Below, one piece after another: positions 55,894 through 64,000 of a stretch of DNA of 64,000 nt. The position numbers were made by a program, and so were the translations under genes. Position 1 is the first letter of the stretch; each line of letters opens with the position of its first letter. The stretch comes from Streptomyces cellostaticus (lineage in GTDB: Bacteria > Actinomycetota > Actinomycetes > Streptomycetales > Streptomycetaceae): NCBI RefSeq assembly GCF_001513965.1, contig NZ_KQ948043.1, positions 37,565 through 101,564 of the forward strand. The letters run 5' to 3'. The notes beneath the pieces are model-generated. The model saw only the letters and a list, made by a program, of their open reading frames with translations. It was not told the origin of the DNA and ran no database searches.

Positions 55894-57348
55894 GTGGCAA
55901 GTAGTCAGCAATCAACTAGTCCGCCGGTAGCGGCCCCGAAAGCTGACGCCATTCCGTGGTTGACGATAGCGGTTGTCGTGGCCGCCCTGTTCATGGCGGT
56001 CCTTGACTCGTTCATCGTCGTGGTCGCCGACCCCGCGATCGAAGCGGACCTGCATGCCTCCGCCAGCGATGTCCAGTGGATTCTGGCGGGTTATCAGCTG
56101 AGCTACGCGGTCTTCATCATTACCGCTACTCGCCTGGCTGACCTGTACGGCCGCAAGCGGATTTTCCTTCTCGGGGTGGCCCTGTTCACTCTGGCATCAG
56201 TCGCTTGCGCCCTGTCACCGAATGCAGGCAGCCTCATCGCCGCGCGTGTCATCCAGGGCCTGGGAGCCGCCCTGATGGTTCCCCAGGTGTTCGCGTACGT
56301 CACGGTGCTGGTGCCGGCGGCGAGGCGACACAGCGTCTACGGCGTGCTCGGCATCGTCATGGGCATGGCCACCATCGGCGGACAGCTCATCGGCGGACTG
56401 CTGATCGGCGCCGACCTGTTCCACTCCGGCTGGCGTCTGGTGTTCTGGGTGAACGTGCCGATCGGAATCGTCCTGTTCCTGCTCACCGTGCGATATGTGC
56501 CGGAGACAGGCTCAGCCGCCACCCGCAAGCTGGACATGCCCGGCGTCCTGGTACTCAGCGTGGCCCTCTTCCTCCTGGTGCTCCCGCTGATCCAGGGGCA
56601 GCAGGCAGGCTGGCCAGGGTGGGTCTGGGCTTGCTTCGCGGGCAGCGCGGTCGCGTTCGGCTCGTTCGTCGCGGTCGAGCGGGGCCTGGAACGGCGGGGC
56701 GGGGATCCGCTGGTACCGCTGACGCTTTTCCGGCAGCGCTCGTTCTCGCTCGGGATCATTCTCGTCCTCGCCCTGTACGCGCTGATCTACTCGTACTATC
56801 TGGCTTTGTCGGTGACGATGCAGCAAGGCCTCAACATGTCGGCGCTCGGCGCGGGCCTGGTCTATGCGCCGGCAGCCACCGCATTCTTCGTTTTCAGCAT
56901 GGTGGCGAGCCGGACCATCCCGAAATATGGACGACGTGTCCTCGAGATCGGGGCGGTCATCTTGGCAAGCGGTTACCTGGCGACCGGCCTTTTGCTGGTG
57001 TCCGGCCCGCGGATCACTCCGCTGCTCGTGATCCCCACGCTCATTGTGCAGAGCGTCGGTGGCGGACTGGTCATCACGCCGGCGCTCAACACGGTGCTCA
57101 GCCGCGTCAAGCCGGAGTCGGCCGGTGTCGCGTCAGGGGTATTGTCCACGGCCCAGCAGTGTGGCGGAGCGCTAGGCGTTGCCGTTATCGGAGCGGTCTT
57201 CTTCAGCTCGTTCCATCCCTCGACAGTCGGCAGGGTTGCCGCCGCCGGCCACGCCTTCGCCGTCGCGTCCTTCGGGGTGTTCGTCATCGCTGTCATCGCG
57301 GGCATGGTCGTCTTCCTTCTGCCGAAGGCGCCGGCGGCCCAGGCCTGA
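55894..57348 (+). CDS. MFS drug-efflux transporter (DHA2, 14-helix type)
   Basis: A 484-residue membrane protein with about 14 helices. It has LDSFIVVVADPAIEADLHAS in helix 1 and the loop RLADLYGRKRIFLLGVALFT (MFS motif A). VIQGLGAALMVPQVFAYVTV is motif C of drug:H+ antiporters. GTG 55894 follows AAAGAGG. It is similar in layout to EmrB/QacA-type exporters; the substrate cannot be inferred. Confidence 0.88.
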   Translation: MASSQQSTSPPVAAPKADAIPWLTIAVVVAALFMAVLDSFIVVVADPAIEADLHASASDVQWILAGYQLSYAVFIITATRLADLYGRKRIFLLGVALFTLASVACALSPNAGSLIAARVIQGLGAALMVPQVFAYVTVLVPAARRHSVYGVLGIVMGMATIGGQLIGGLLIGADLFHSGWRLVFWVNVPIGIVLFLLTVRYVPETGSAATRKLDMPGVLVLSVALFLLVLPLIQGQQAGWPGWVWACFAGSAVAFGSFVAVERGLERRGGDPLVPLTLFRQRSFSLGIILVLALYALIYSYYLALSVTMQQGLNMSALGAGLVYAPAATAFFVFSMVASRTIPKYGRRVLEIGAVILASGYLATGLLLVSGPRITPLLVIPTLIVQSVGGGLVITPALNTVLSRVKPESAGVASGVLSTAQQCGGALGVAVIGAVFFSSFHPSTVGRVAAAGHAFAVASFGVFVIAVIAGMVVFLLPKAPAAQA

Positions 57349-57518
57349 GAGCTCCCCACCTCGGCATTTCATGACGGCTCGTCAGTCCAGCTGGCGGGCC
57401 GTTCCGGCTTGTCGGGTGTGATCGGGCAGCGCGGATGCCCGGCTGTCGCGTCGGGTGGGCGCCGGGTTCCAAGGATCCGGACGTGGTGGTGTTGCTCGTA
57501 GGGGCGGAATGCTGCTGG

Positions 57519-58565
57519 TCAGCCAGGGTTCGGCAGAGCCTCGAGCCGGTCGAGGGTGTCTGTGATCACGCCGGTCCAGGGCCAGTGCTTCGCGAGGCGA
57601 AGGATGCGGCGGCGGCCGGTGGTGACGCTGGGCGGCAGCCGCAGCCGCAGGCGGCGGGGCTCCCGCAGTCGGGCGCCGCCGGTGAGAGCGAGCATCGGCA
57701 TCCAGGCCGGCAGGTCCAGGGCGATCTGGACGATCTCCAGCCGGACCTGGTTCTGCGCGGCGTCGTGCAGGGGCAGGTTGCGCAGGCCGGTGGCGCGGGC
57801 GGCGCGGATGCGGTCCTCGGCACGGGCCCGCTGGCGGTGGCGTGGCTCCGGATCGGCGATCGGAATGTTCTCGGTGTTGGTGACGAAGCACGTCAGCTGC
57901 ATCCCGCCGGCGTCGGTGAAGCGCAGTGGGGCGCCGGGGCGTGAGCGTTCCTTGCGGACGATCAGCCGCATCCCTCGGGCCGGCTCTTGAGGCAATCGCC
58001 GGTAAGTTCGGTGACCCAGGCGCCGTCGCGGATCTCGCCGTCCGGTTCGACGGCTGGTGTCCAGGCGGTAGCGGGGGTGTGCAGGGCCGCATGGTGGATG
58101 GCGTCGGGATTGGTCATGCCGACCGAGTACGACAGCCACCGGCCACGGGCGGACAGCCAGGTGACGAACTCGTGGGTGCCGCCGCCGGAATCGCAGCGGA
58201 TCAGTGTCTGCCGTCCGCGCCGGTAGCTCTTGGGCAGCTGGGCCAGGGCGAGCCGGGCGGCTTCGATGTGGTCGGCGGCGGTGTTGGAGCCCGCATTGCC
58301 GGGCCGCAGCAGCTCCACCACCGGTTCCCCGGACCCACCGTGCCCGTGGTCGACGAAGCCCGTCAGCGGGTGGTGGCCGAAGGTCTTCTTCCAGGTCGTG
58401 GCGGCGTCCTGCTTGTCGGAGTGCGCGATGACGAGTACGCCGTCCAGGTCCACGACCCACCGACCCGAACACGGCCGGCTCGGCCCGCAGCATGCCCACA
58501 TCGGCCAGGCAGTCCCCGCCGAGTGCGATCGTGAGCGCGATATCCGGCAGGACCTTGCTGCAGCG
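57519..58565 (-). mobile_element. IS1380-family transposase, frameshifted and internally deleted
   Basis: Three segments of one transposase lie in order on the minus strand. The N-terminal part is LPDIALTIALGGDCLADVGM with LRAEPAVFG (58470-58560). The catalytic core is in another frame: VVDLDGVLVIAHSDKQDAAT, FGHHPLTGFVDHG, IRCDSGGGTHEFVTWL (57965-58460). The C-terminal part is back in the first frame: LRFTDAGGMQLTCFVTNTEN and ALDLPAWMPMLALTG (57519-57960). About 90 residues expected between the first two parts are missing. No terminal inverted repeats were identified. Inactive. Confidence 0.8.
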
Positions 58566-58989
58566 CACGGTCGACTGGCTCGTGGCCGACCTTTCAGTCG
58601 GACCGCTGACCACGTCGGCTGGGGGCGCCCTGACCGCGCATCAGGTCGTCGTGCTCAGCTGGCGCAGAAGACGAAGCGCACCTGCTCAAGGTGCGCGAGT
58701 CTCTCGGGGAGCCCAGCCGTTTCTGTAACTGCGCCGTCCGGTCGTCAGGCCGCCGCTCGACCGGCCAGATCCGACCTGCTCACTCCACTACGCGACCACG
58801 TGAGACGCCGGAGTCCCACGACCACCCTGCCGGCAAACCGCAGGCGCATGCGGGGGGTTAACCCCATGTCGGGGCTCATCGAAGGTCTTGTAACGTCATC
58901 GCAACGGCGGATTCGATCACAGGTCCGACCTGCGCATTGACGACACTGCCGACGTGCTCGGCGACTTGTGCACTACGGGGGAGATTCTC
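58566..58989. other. Intergenic region upstream of DUF4097 gene
   Basis: No gene is supported. It contains the perfect hairpin GCGCACCT-5 nt-AGGTGCGC (58676-58696) and the palindrome GGGGTTAACCCC (58854-58865). The promoter of the following lipoprotein gene must lie here. Confidence 0.4.
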
Positions 58990-59721
58990 TTGCACCAGCG
59001 GCTCCGCTTTCTCGCGGCTGCGTCCGTGACCGTGATCGTGGCAGGAGAGCTCGGCGCGTGCGGTGCGCTTGACGACAAGACCTTCGAGGATGACCACACC
59101 GTCTCGGAGAAGATCACTTCGGTACGACTCGACAACAAGGACGGCGGGGTCGAGGTACGCGGCACCAAGGGCGCCACGAACGTGTTGGTCCATCGCAAGG
59201 TCGACTACCAAAACGACAAGCCGGAATCACCGACCTACCGCGTCGAGAACGGCGTCCTGGTGCTCGCCGGCTGCGGCCACGACTGCTCGGTGAACTACAC
59301 GGTCGACGTGCCGGCGAGCCTGCCGGTGACCGGCTCGACGACGAACGGAGAGGTGGACCTGTCCGCCGTGGGCGAGGTGAAGGTGTCCACCAGCAACGGG
59401 GACGTGACCGTGGACGGCGCGACTGGGCCGGTCAACCTGCGCACCTCGAACGGCCAGGTCGAAGCGAAGGGTCTGAAGGGCGGCGGGGTGAGGGCCGAGA
59501 CGTCCAACGGGTCGGTCTCCGTCAGCCCGGCGGTGGCCCAGAACGTGTGGGTGAAGACCTCCAGCGGCAATGTCACCGTCACGGCGCCCACCGGTCCCTA
59601 TCGGGTGTCCACCGACATCAGGAGCGGCAGCCGTCACATCTCCGTTCCCACCGACCCGTCCGCCAAGTACGCCTTGGACCTGAGTACATCCAGTGGAGAC
59701 ATCACGGTGAAGGCCGCATGA
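58990..59721 (+). CDS. DUF4097-family beta-strand-repeat lipoprotein
   Basis: A 243-residue exported protein. A signal peptide ends in the lipobox GELGAC, and the rest is a series of short beta strands with repeated NG/SNG turns (TTNGEVDLSAVGEVKVSTSN, LRTSNGQVEAKG, AETSNGSVSVSP, KTSSGNVTV, STSSGDITVKA). This is typical of DUF4097 beta-helix-like proteins, whose function is unknown. TTG 58990 follows GGGGGAG and places the signal peptide at the N-terminus; GTG 58954 would add a non-signal extension. Confidence 0.8.
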   Translation: MHQRLRFLAAASVTVIVAGELGACGALDDKTFEDDHTVSEKITSVRLDNKDGGVEVRGTKGATNVLVHRKVDYQNDKPESPTYRVENGVLVLAGCGHDCSVNYTVDVPASLPVTGSTTNGEVDLSAVGEVKVSTSNGDVTVDGATGPVNLRTSNGQVEAKGLKGGGVRAETSNGSVSVSPAVAQNVWVKTSSGNVTVTAPTGPYRVSTDIRSGSRHISVPTDPSAKYALDLSTSSGDITVKAA

Positions 59722-59888
59722 TGGCCTTCCGTCAGGCTTGTTCCGGCCTCGAACGGCGGTGCCCCGCGCTTGTCCGCCACCGCTGCCCGGCCACCGACAG
59801 GCCGAGCCTGCGGTTCGAACCAGGCTGCCCACCTGGGCATTCACCGGACGCTGAGGCGGCCTCCGTCTGATCATGTGCTTCGACCAAG

Positions 59889-60080
59889 GTGCACGTGACC
59901 ACGACGAAGGCCGCCAGAGTGCTGCTGCCTGAAGCTGTTCCAGGGGAAGCGTTCGCGCAAGCGTCAGGCTTTCGCGACGAGTTTTACGCGTGTCTGCCCA
60001 CGAGAGACGATGGGCTGTCAGACGGCCTCGACCAGAGCCTTTCTTGTGGATCACGTGACAGGCTGTCCTGTGGCGGCGTC
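59889..60080 (+). mobile_element. Possible transposase N-terminal fragment
   Basis: The segment SGFRDEFYACLPTRDDGLSD, followed by GLDQSLSCG, resembles 'FRxELYxCLtxRaDALFELtDAvLCaDG' at the N-terminus of a group of DDE transposases found in Streptomyces. Similarity is short and several residues differ. Fragment only, moderate-low confidence. Confidence 0.4.
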
Positions 60081-60257
60081 CGGGGCACTGGTCAGCGGCC
60101 TGGCGGCCTCCATCAGCACTTGCCAAAACGAATCTTGGTCGTGAATGATCACGCCCGGCGGGCGTGGTGAGCTGACGGTGGTGTGTGGCCCGTCTCACTG
60201 CCACACACCCGCCTCATGTTGAGGCCACTTTCATCAGCGGGAATTTCAGGGGGAACC

Positions 60258-60995
60258 ATGCCTACTCAGGATGCCATGGGCACGTCAAGCGGGTCGGATG
60301 TGCGGGCGACGCAGGTGGAGGAACGCCCGCTGCCGCCTGCCCGGTCCCGGGGCAGCGCCGTAGGTGGCTGGGTCCTCACCATCGTGCTGAACGTGGCGGC
60401 GCCGATCTTCACCTACAACGCCCTGCGTGATCAGGGGTGGAGTGAGTTTGCCGCGCTGCTGGCAAGCGGTGCCTGGCCGGTGCTCGACAGTGCCGTGCAC
60501 CTTGCGTGGCGGCGCCGCCTCGATGAGTTCGCCATCGTGACCCTGGTGTTCCTGGTCATCACGGCTGTCGTCTCACTCGTCGGCCCCCACTCGGCCCGGG
60601 CCCTTCTGGTCAAGGACTCGGCCGTCACCGGTCTTTTCGGCCTGCTGTGTCTGGCGTCGCTGCTGGCGCCGCGACCGCTCATGTTCTACTTCGGCCGCAA
60701 GTTCGCCACCGACGGCACCACGGCAAGCACCTCTTGGTGGAACGGTCTCTGGCAGTTCGAAGGGTTTCGCACGACCACGCGGACGATGACAACGGTCTGG
60801 GGCGTGGCCTACTGCATCGAGGCGGTGGTCCGCGTTGCGTTGGCCTCCGCGCTGAGCATCGACACCATGGTGACCCTCAGCCCGATCCTGATCTACGGCG
60901 TCCTCGGCAGCCTCATCCTGTGGACGACCATGTACGGCAAGCGGGCACGGCGCAGAGGCGAGGAGCGTGCCGCCGCGGCCACTGCCCAGGGCTAG
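60258..60995 (+). CDS. VC0807-like membrane protein
   Basis: A 245-residue integral membrane protein with about six helices, beginning after a short polar N-terminus (GGWVLTIVLNVAAPIFTYNA). Typical features of the VC0807 family are ALLASGAWPVLDSAVHLAWR, the FAIVTLVFLVITAVVSLVG helix and ALLVKDSAVTGLFGLLCLAS. It ends in a basic tail. ATG 60258 follows AGGGGGA. Function of the family is unknown. It stands alone between IS remnants. Confidence 0.78.
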   Translation: MPTQDAMGTSSGSDVRATQVEERPLPPARSRGSAVGGWVLTIVLNVAAPIFTYNALRDQGWSEFAALLASGAWPVLDSAVHLAWRRRLDEFAIVTLVFLVITAVVSLVGPHSARALLVKDSAVTGLFGLLCLASLLAPRPLMFYFGRKFATDGTTASTSWWNGLWQFEGFRTTTRTMTTVWGVAYCIEAVVRVALASALSIDTMVTLSPILIYGVLGSLILWTTMYGKRARRRGEERAAAATAQG

Positions 60996-61044
60996 GCGGT
61001 TTCGTTCGGATCGGTCGGTCGTTGGTCGGGTGTTGCCGTTAACA

Positions 61045-61400
61045 GATGACAGTGGGGGAGGGCCGAGCCGTTACCTCCAGACCGGAACGCACTGCGTGTA
61101 TCTGCCGGAGAGGTACGGCAACGGGCGGGGCGCCTGGAACCGGCTGCACATGTGGGCCGTCGACGGCACCTGGGAGCGGGTGTTCACCGCGAAGATGGCC
61201 GTGGGCCGCGTCGGTGAACTCCGCGACTCGCGCGGGCTCACCAGCACGCGGCCGGCGCCCGTAAAGAGGGGTCCGGTCGGCGAACGGGACCTGCTGCACC
61301 ATCCCGGACAAGGCCGATCAAGCCTCAAAAGGCACCGCGCCGTGGCCACGAGATACGACTGTGAGGATGTCGGAGTGCCGCCTTGGGCGGTGGGTCTGGC
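61045..61400 (+). mobile_element. IS5-family transposase remnant
   Basis: The frame reading VYLPERYGNGRGAWNRLHMW, followed by AVDGTWERVFTAKMA, matches the IS5 N-terminal block 'LPERFGxWxxvyxRxRRWxxDGTWExvfxALmA'. A continuation, ARAHQHAAGARKEGSG, matching 'DSTivRAHQHAAGARKkG', is found in another frame. The gene is frameshifted and lacks both ends. Confidence 0.72.
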
Positions 61401-61482
61401 CCGCGATACGACTGCCCTGGTGCCTTGCGTTCGATCTGCCGACTGCTGTCCGAGGCGGTACATGCTGCCACCGTGCACAGGC

Positions 61483-61513
61483 CCGCAGGCGGCATCCCGC
61501 CATACGCTCCGGC
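61483..61513. repeat. 31-bp direct repeat, left copy
   Basis: Beginning CCGCAGGCGGCATCCCGCC, this 31-nt block recurs exactly at 61802-61832. Similarity extends five bases further left with one mismatch. Confidence 0.85.
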
Positions 61514-61780
61514 AGCGTCGCTGGGCTTGTGCGTGCCAGTTGCCGACTTCGTGTCGATGCCGGTAGTGGGCCTGTGCTCCGGGCGATGAACGCAGGGAGG
61601 AGAAGGCCGAGGATAGCCGGCGTGGTGGAGCCGGTTGTTCTTGACCATGCGGCGTCCGACGTAGTGTTTCTTGTCGGAGGCGCGGGTGATCGGTGCGGAT
61701 CCGGCGTACGCCTTCAGGCCGCGGCGCCGGTGAAGCGGTTGACCGACGGACCGGTGGAGACGATGCGTCTGCATCCCCCG
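61500..61780 (-). mobile_element. IS110-family transposase C-terminal remnant
   Basis: On the minus strand, RGLKAYAGSAPITRASDKKH matches the IS110 C-terminal motif 'rxLaAyaGlaPixrqSGkk'. The following part (SALRSSPGAxAHYDRRR in relatives) appears as FSSLRSSPGAQAHYRHRHEV in another frame. It is thus frameshifted and lacks the N-terminal RuvC-like domain. It lies between two exact 31-bp direct repeats. Confidence 0.7.
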
Positions 61781-61801
61781 CCGGACTGAGCAGTACAGGG
61801 C

Positions 61802-61832
61802 CGCAGGCGGCATCCCGCCATACGCTCCGGCT
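61802..61832. repeat. 31-bp direct repeat, right copy
   Basis: Exact copy of 61483-61513, 319 nt apart start to start. The pair brackets the IS110 remnant. Confidence 0.85.
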
Positions 61833-61859
61833 CCTGGCCAAGCGGATCCTGCATCTCAC

Positions 61860-62068
61860 CGACGGTTAGCAGTCCGATGGGTGATCCACATCACACCAAC
61901 TCGGATGGGGTCCGCGCGGGGGCGGAGCTCTGCTCGACGGCAGACCGTGCCGTCGGCGGCCCGCTCGGCAGCCCGATGTCCTGCGGAGATCGGTACGTCC
62001 GTTCCCTGGCGTCGCGCGAAGCATCGCGGTTTCTGTTGCGCGTATCCGAGCCGACGGGACAGCCGACC
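61860..62068. other. No gene recognised
   Basis: Short overlapping frames only. No domain, ribosome site or repeat recognised apart from the adjacent hairpin. Confidence 0.4.
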
Positions 62069-62117
62069 GGTCCGCACCCCGGCCCGCCGGATGAGGTGAC
62101 GGGCCGGGGTGCGGACC
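62069..62117. terminator. Perfect 18-bp GC hairpin
   Basis: GGTCCGCACCCCGGCCCG (62069-62086) pairs perfectly with CGGGCCGGGGTGCGGACC (62100-62117) across a 13-nt loop. It is the strongest inverted repeat I found. No T-run follows on either strand, as is common for actinobacterial terminators. It is not next to an intact gene. Confidence 0.6.
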
Positions 62118-62799
62118 GTCAAAGGCCGAGGCAACGACTCCATCATGATAGCTACGACCGGGGCGCCTGTCCGTTCTCTCCTCGACCGCGCCCAAGTTCC
62201 GCGCGGACCGTCAGGCGGGGTCTCAGGACTCTCGTCCGCAGGCCGGGACACAGCACGAGGACCATGGCAAGCGAGACGAGGAAGCCCAACTGGGTCACGT
62301 TGGTCTCCTGCAGCGCTCTGCCCGTGCCTGCGGCCGCGAGGACCGAGACGACGCCCCGCCCAGTTGACTGCCTCCAGCTGGTCGGCTCGGCCTTACGGCT
62401 CCGCCGTTCGTGGCTCAGGAGGAGGCGTGACGCCGGCAATTTCCTCAGCACCCGATCGGGGCGATCGCCGCCGTGCGAGATCTCGGTGTGGAACTGCGGC
62501 CTGTGGCGGGCGGTGAGCCGATTCGCCCCTGGATGATCTACCTCGCTGAGGGGCGGGCCAGCTTTCGGTACTGACCCGTGTTCGTCATCTCCTGTGTGTG
62601 CGTGCACTCGGGATGCCCAGGTCGACGGGCGGTCGCGTGGCTCGGCGTTGGGTCTCGTCGCGCTTGGCGCGGAGGAAGGTGAGGGTGAGGTCGATGCCTT
62701 CCTGGGCCCGCCGTCGCATCTTCATCCATCCCCCTCGGCGACTGAGCCCGGATCCGACGCACCGACCCCAGCCGCGCATCCCCACTCGGCTCCCTGAGG
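62118..62799. other. No supportable gene
   Basis: A minus-strand frame of ~150 codons contains one hydrophobic stretch (VTQLGFLVSLAMVLVLC) but no start region or conserved domain. I treat the stretch as non-coding or decayed. Confidence 0.35.
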
Positions 62800-63115
62800 C
62801 GGCCTCTGCTGAACCGGCCGCTCACGAACCCGACCCTGCCGAGTGGCTGATCCTCGTACGCACGGGCCACCAGGCCCTGACTGTGGCTCAGATACTCACA
62901 CTCACCCTGACCGACGCTGACCTGCCCATCTGCGACTTCGGCCTCGGCGGAGCACACCGCCCCCTCGGCGACCTCACCCACGCTGCCATCGCCCGCTACC
63001 TGGACTATCGGCATCGCAGATGGCCACGAACGGCCGATCCGCACCTGCTGATCACCCAGCAGACCTCGCTCAGCGCTACGTCGACGCCTTCTACGGCTGT
63101 GCTGAATCCTCGGCC
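62800..63115 (+). mobile_element. Tyrosine recombinase (integrase) C-terminal remnant
   Basis: The frame containing LGDLTHAAIARYLDYRHRRW, followed by PRTADPHLLITQQTSL, resembles Streptomyces tyrosine-type integrases, where 'hxxYLdhRhxRWPxTaNPHLLInxQTAx' precedes the C-terminal end. The catalytic R-H-R-Y block is not visible. Fragment. Confidence 0.5.
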
Positions 63116-63224
63116 CCCGAGTAGTGGCCGCACCGGGGTGAGAAGCTGTGTCACAACCTCTTTGCCCAGATCGCGGCGCTGTGAAGGCGGCAATTCCACA
63201 GCAGCGGAGGGATCTTCAGGCGGC

Positions 63225-63375
63225 TGCTGCGAGGGGAGCCGGCTGCTGCTGCAGATGGCGGTGCGGTCGGGCCAGGCGGCGCGCCATGAGAGTGATGAAC
63301 GCCCACTGGATGTGTGCTGCGGCCTGGGACATCTCGCGCTCGCAGTTCCTGGCATGGTGCTGGGCCCGCGTCGTC
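63225..63375 (-). mobile_element. Transposase C-terminal remnant (IS5-like)
   Basis: On the minus strand, HHARNCEREMSQAAAHIQWA followed by FITLMARRLAR resembles the C-terminus of IS5-type transposases ('HARNYERxPExxEAMlxxAaixlMtRRLaR'). No other part of the element was found nearby. Confidence 0.5.
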
Positions 63376-63503
63376 CGCAACCCAAGGACAGTCCTCGACG
63401 TCGACGCAGACTCATCCGTTCGGACTTTTCGGACTGGCTGGCTCTGCACAACCTTTGTTAGCTGGTGCGGAGAAATGTCAGCGATGCATTCAAGGAGCGG
63501 ATG

Positions 63504-63644
63504 ATGCGTCTGATCAGTTTCCTGACCGCCATGGTCGGCGCGGTTGCCCTCCTCCTGGGGAGTGCGCCAGCAGCCTCGGCTGATGCCGACAACTGCGTCC
63601 TGACCATCGCGATCCCCCTCTGCCTGGGTGGTGGAGGCGTTTGA
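63504..63644 (+). CDS. Small secreted peptide (46 aa)
   Basis: A short gene with a strong AAGGAG ribosome site 6 nt before ATG 63504 (an ATG at 63501 is closer to the site). The product has an Arg, a hydrophobic core (LISFLTAMVGAVALLLG) and a clear signal-peptidase site (SAPAASA-DA). The predicted mature peptide is about 20 residues, DADNCVLTIAIPLCLGGGGV or slightly shorter, with two cysteines nine apart and a glycine tail. It may form one disulphide. I do not recognise a family; it is not a chaplin, whose consensus differs. It lies between transposase remnants and stands alone. Confidence 0.6.
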   Translation: MRLISFLTAMVGAVALLLGSAPAASADADNCVLTIAIPLCLGGGGV

Positions 63645-63749
63645 CCTGGGTCTTGCCCCGCCAAGGGAGAGGGAGCCCTGCCTGACGGAACGGAACCCGC
63701 AGGGTAGGGCTCATCCGGCCGGTGCCGGTTTCCGGCCCCAGCCGGTAAT

Positions 63750-64000
63750 GCTGAACTCGTGGCCCCCAGAGAGGCATGGAGGCGAAACGGTACTCAGGGT
63801 CGAGCGCGTCCTTCCGCACGCTCGACGCCATCGGCCGGTCCGGCTCGCGAAGATCACCTCCGCGCGGGCGAAGGTCCGCGCCCGCGTCCACGACCTGCTC
63901 GACCTGCGCCCGGGCGGTTTCCCCTGGGTACACATGGACAGCCGCCCACTGATCGAGGCCAGGCCCAACCCCACCCGAAGGAGCCGACCCACAGCTAGAA
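63750..64000 (+). CDS. Possible partial gene running off the right edge
   Basis: From ATG 63750 an open frame with GC-rich third positions runs to the end of the window (LNSWPPERHGGETVLRVERV, then AKITSARAKVRARVHDLLDL). I do not recognise it and no good ribosome site precedes it. The opposite strand is also open. It could equally be another remnant. Confidence 0.2.

Noticed and set aside
58854..58865. Palindrome GGGGTTAACCCC
   Set aside because: Short, single and without a neighbouring regulator; it is mentioned only in the intergenic entry.
59812..59821. GGTTCGAACC as a tRNA T-loop
   Set aside because: No acceptor or anticodon stem can be folded around it.

Overview
The window is high-GC actinobacterial DNA, most likely from a Streptomyces chromosome. 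GC-rich third codon positions, frequent GTG/TTG starts, ATGA/GTGA stop-start overlaps, PASTA-type Ser/Thr kinase, DUF6461, DUF4190, GlxA and papain-like secreted peptidase genes all point that way. No rRNA, tRNA or CRISPR array was found. All family assignments come from reading the translated sequence; no database search was run.

Left part (1-12.1 kb): after remnants of a TetR regulator and a frameshifted, truncated subtilase comes a six-gene minus-strand thiopeptide operon in the same order and domain architecture as the lactazole cluster. In transcription order it is precursor (lazA, 12032), glutamylating LanB-N protein (lazB), pyridine synthase (lazC), ThiF/RRE partner (lazD), YcaO cyclodehydratase (lazE) and the elimination-dehydrogenase fusion (lazF). 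The precursor core SWGSCSCQGSSSCAQPQ is nearly identical to the lactazole core as I remember it. Between lazA and lazB lies a second, decayed precursor gene whose leader and Cys/Ser-rich core survive in three different frames, followed by a GC-rich hairpin.

Middle-left (12.5-24.8 kb): a small DUF4190-like protein, a secreted papain-like (C70-type) peptidase with a co-transcribed membrane-anchored partner and a divergent XRE-type regulator, two proteins of unknown function, a PASTA-type kinase, a broken DUF6461 gene, a lipoprotein subtilase, IS remnants and a PAP2 phosphatase.

Centre (24.8-52.4 kb): a 21-gene, minus-strand, Wzx/Wzy-type exopolysaccharide operon with most genes overlapping or nearly so. 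It starts with a polyprenyl-phosphate sugar-1-P transferase, GDP-mannose-type dehydrogenase, a glycosyltransferase and two Wzz-like proteins. It continues with AsnB, a bi-domain oxidoreductase, heparinase-like and beta-helix proteins, a Wzy-like protein and a second glycosyltransferase. It ends with a nucleotide-sugar and decoration module (C-methyltransferase, cytidylyltransferase-like, PIG-L deacetylase, NAD epimerase, DUF4910 peptidase-like), the flippase, a GT2, a pyruvyl transferase, a 3,5-epimerase and a GSAM-type aminotransferase. Three palindromic tandem repeats sit just upstream of the first gene. The gene set suggests a uronate-containing polymer carrying a branched sugar and pyruvate, possibly amidated.

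Right part (52.6-64 kb): a graveyard of recombinase and IS fragments (serine recombinase, IS630, IS1380, IS5, IS110, tyrosine recombinase) with intact islands: a GlxA-type regulator divergent from a quinone oxidoreductase and MFS pump, a DUF4097 lipoprotein, a VC0807-like membrane protein, and an unlisted 46-residue secreted peptide at 63.5 kb.
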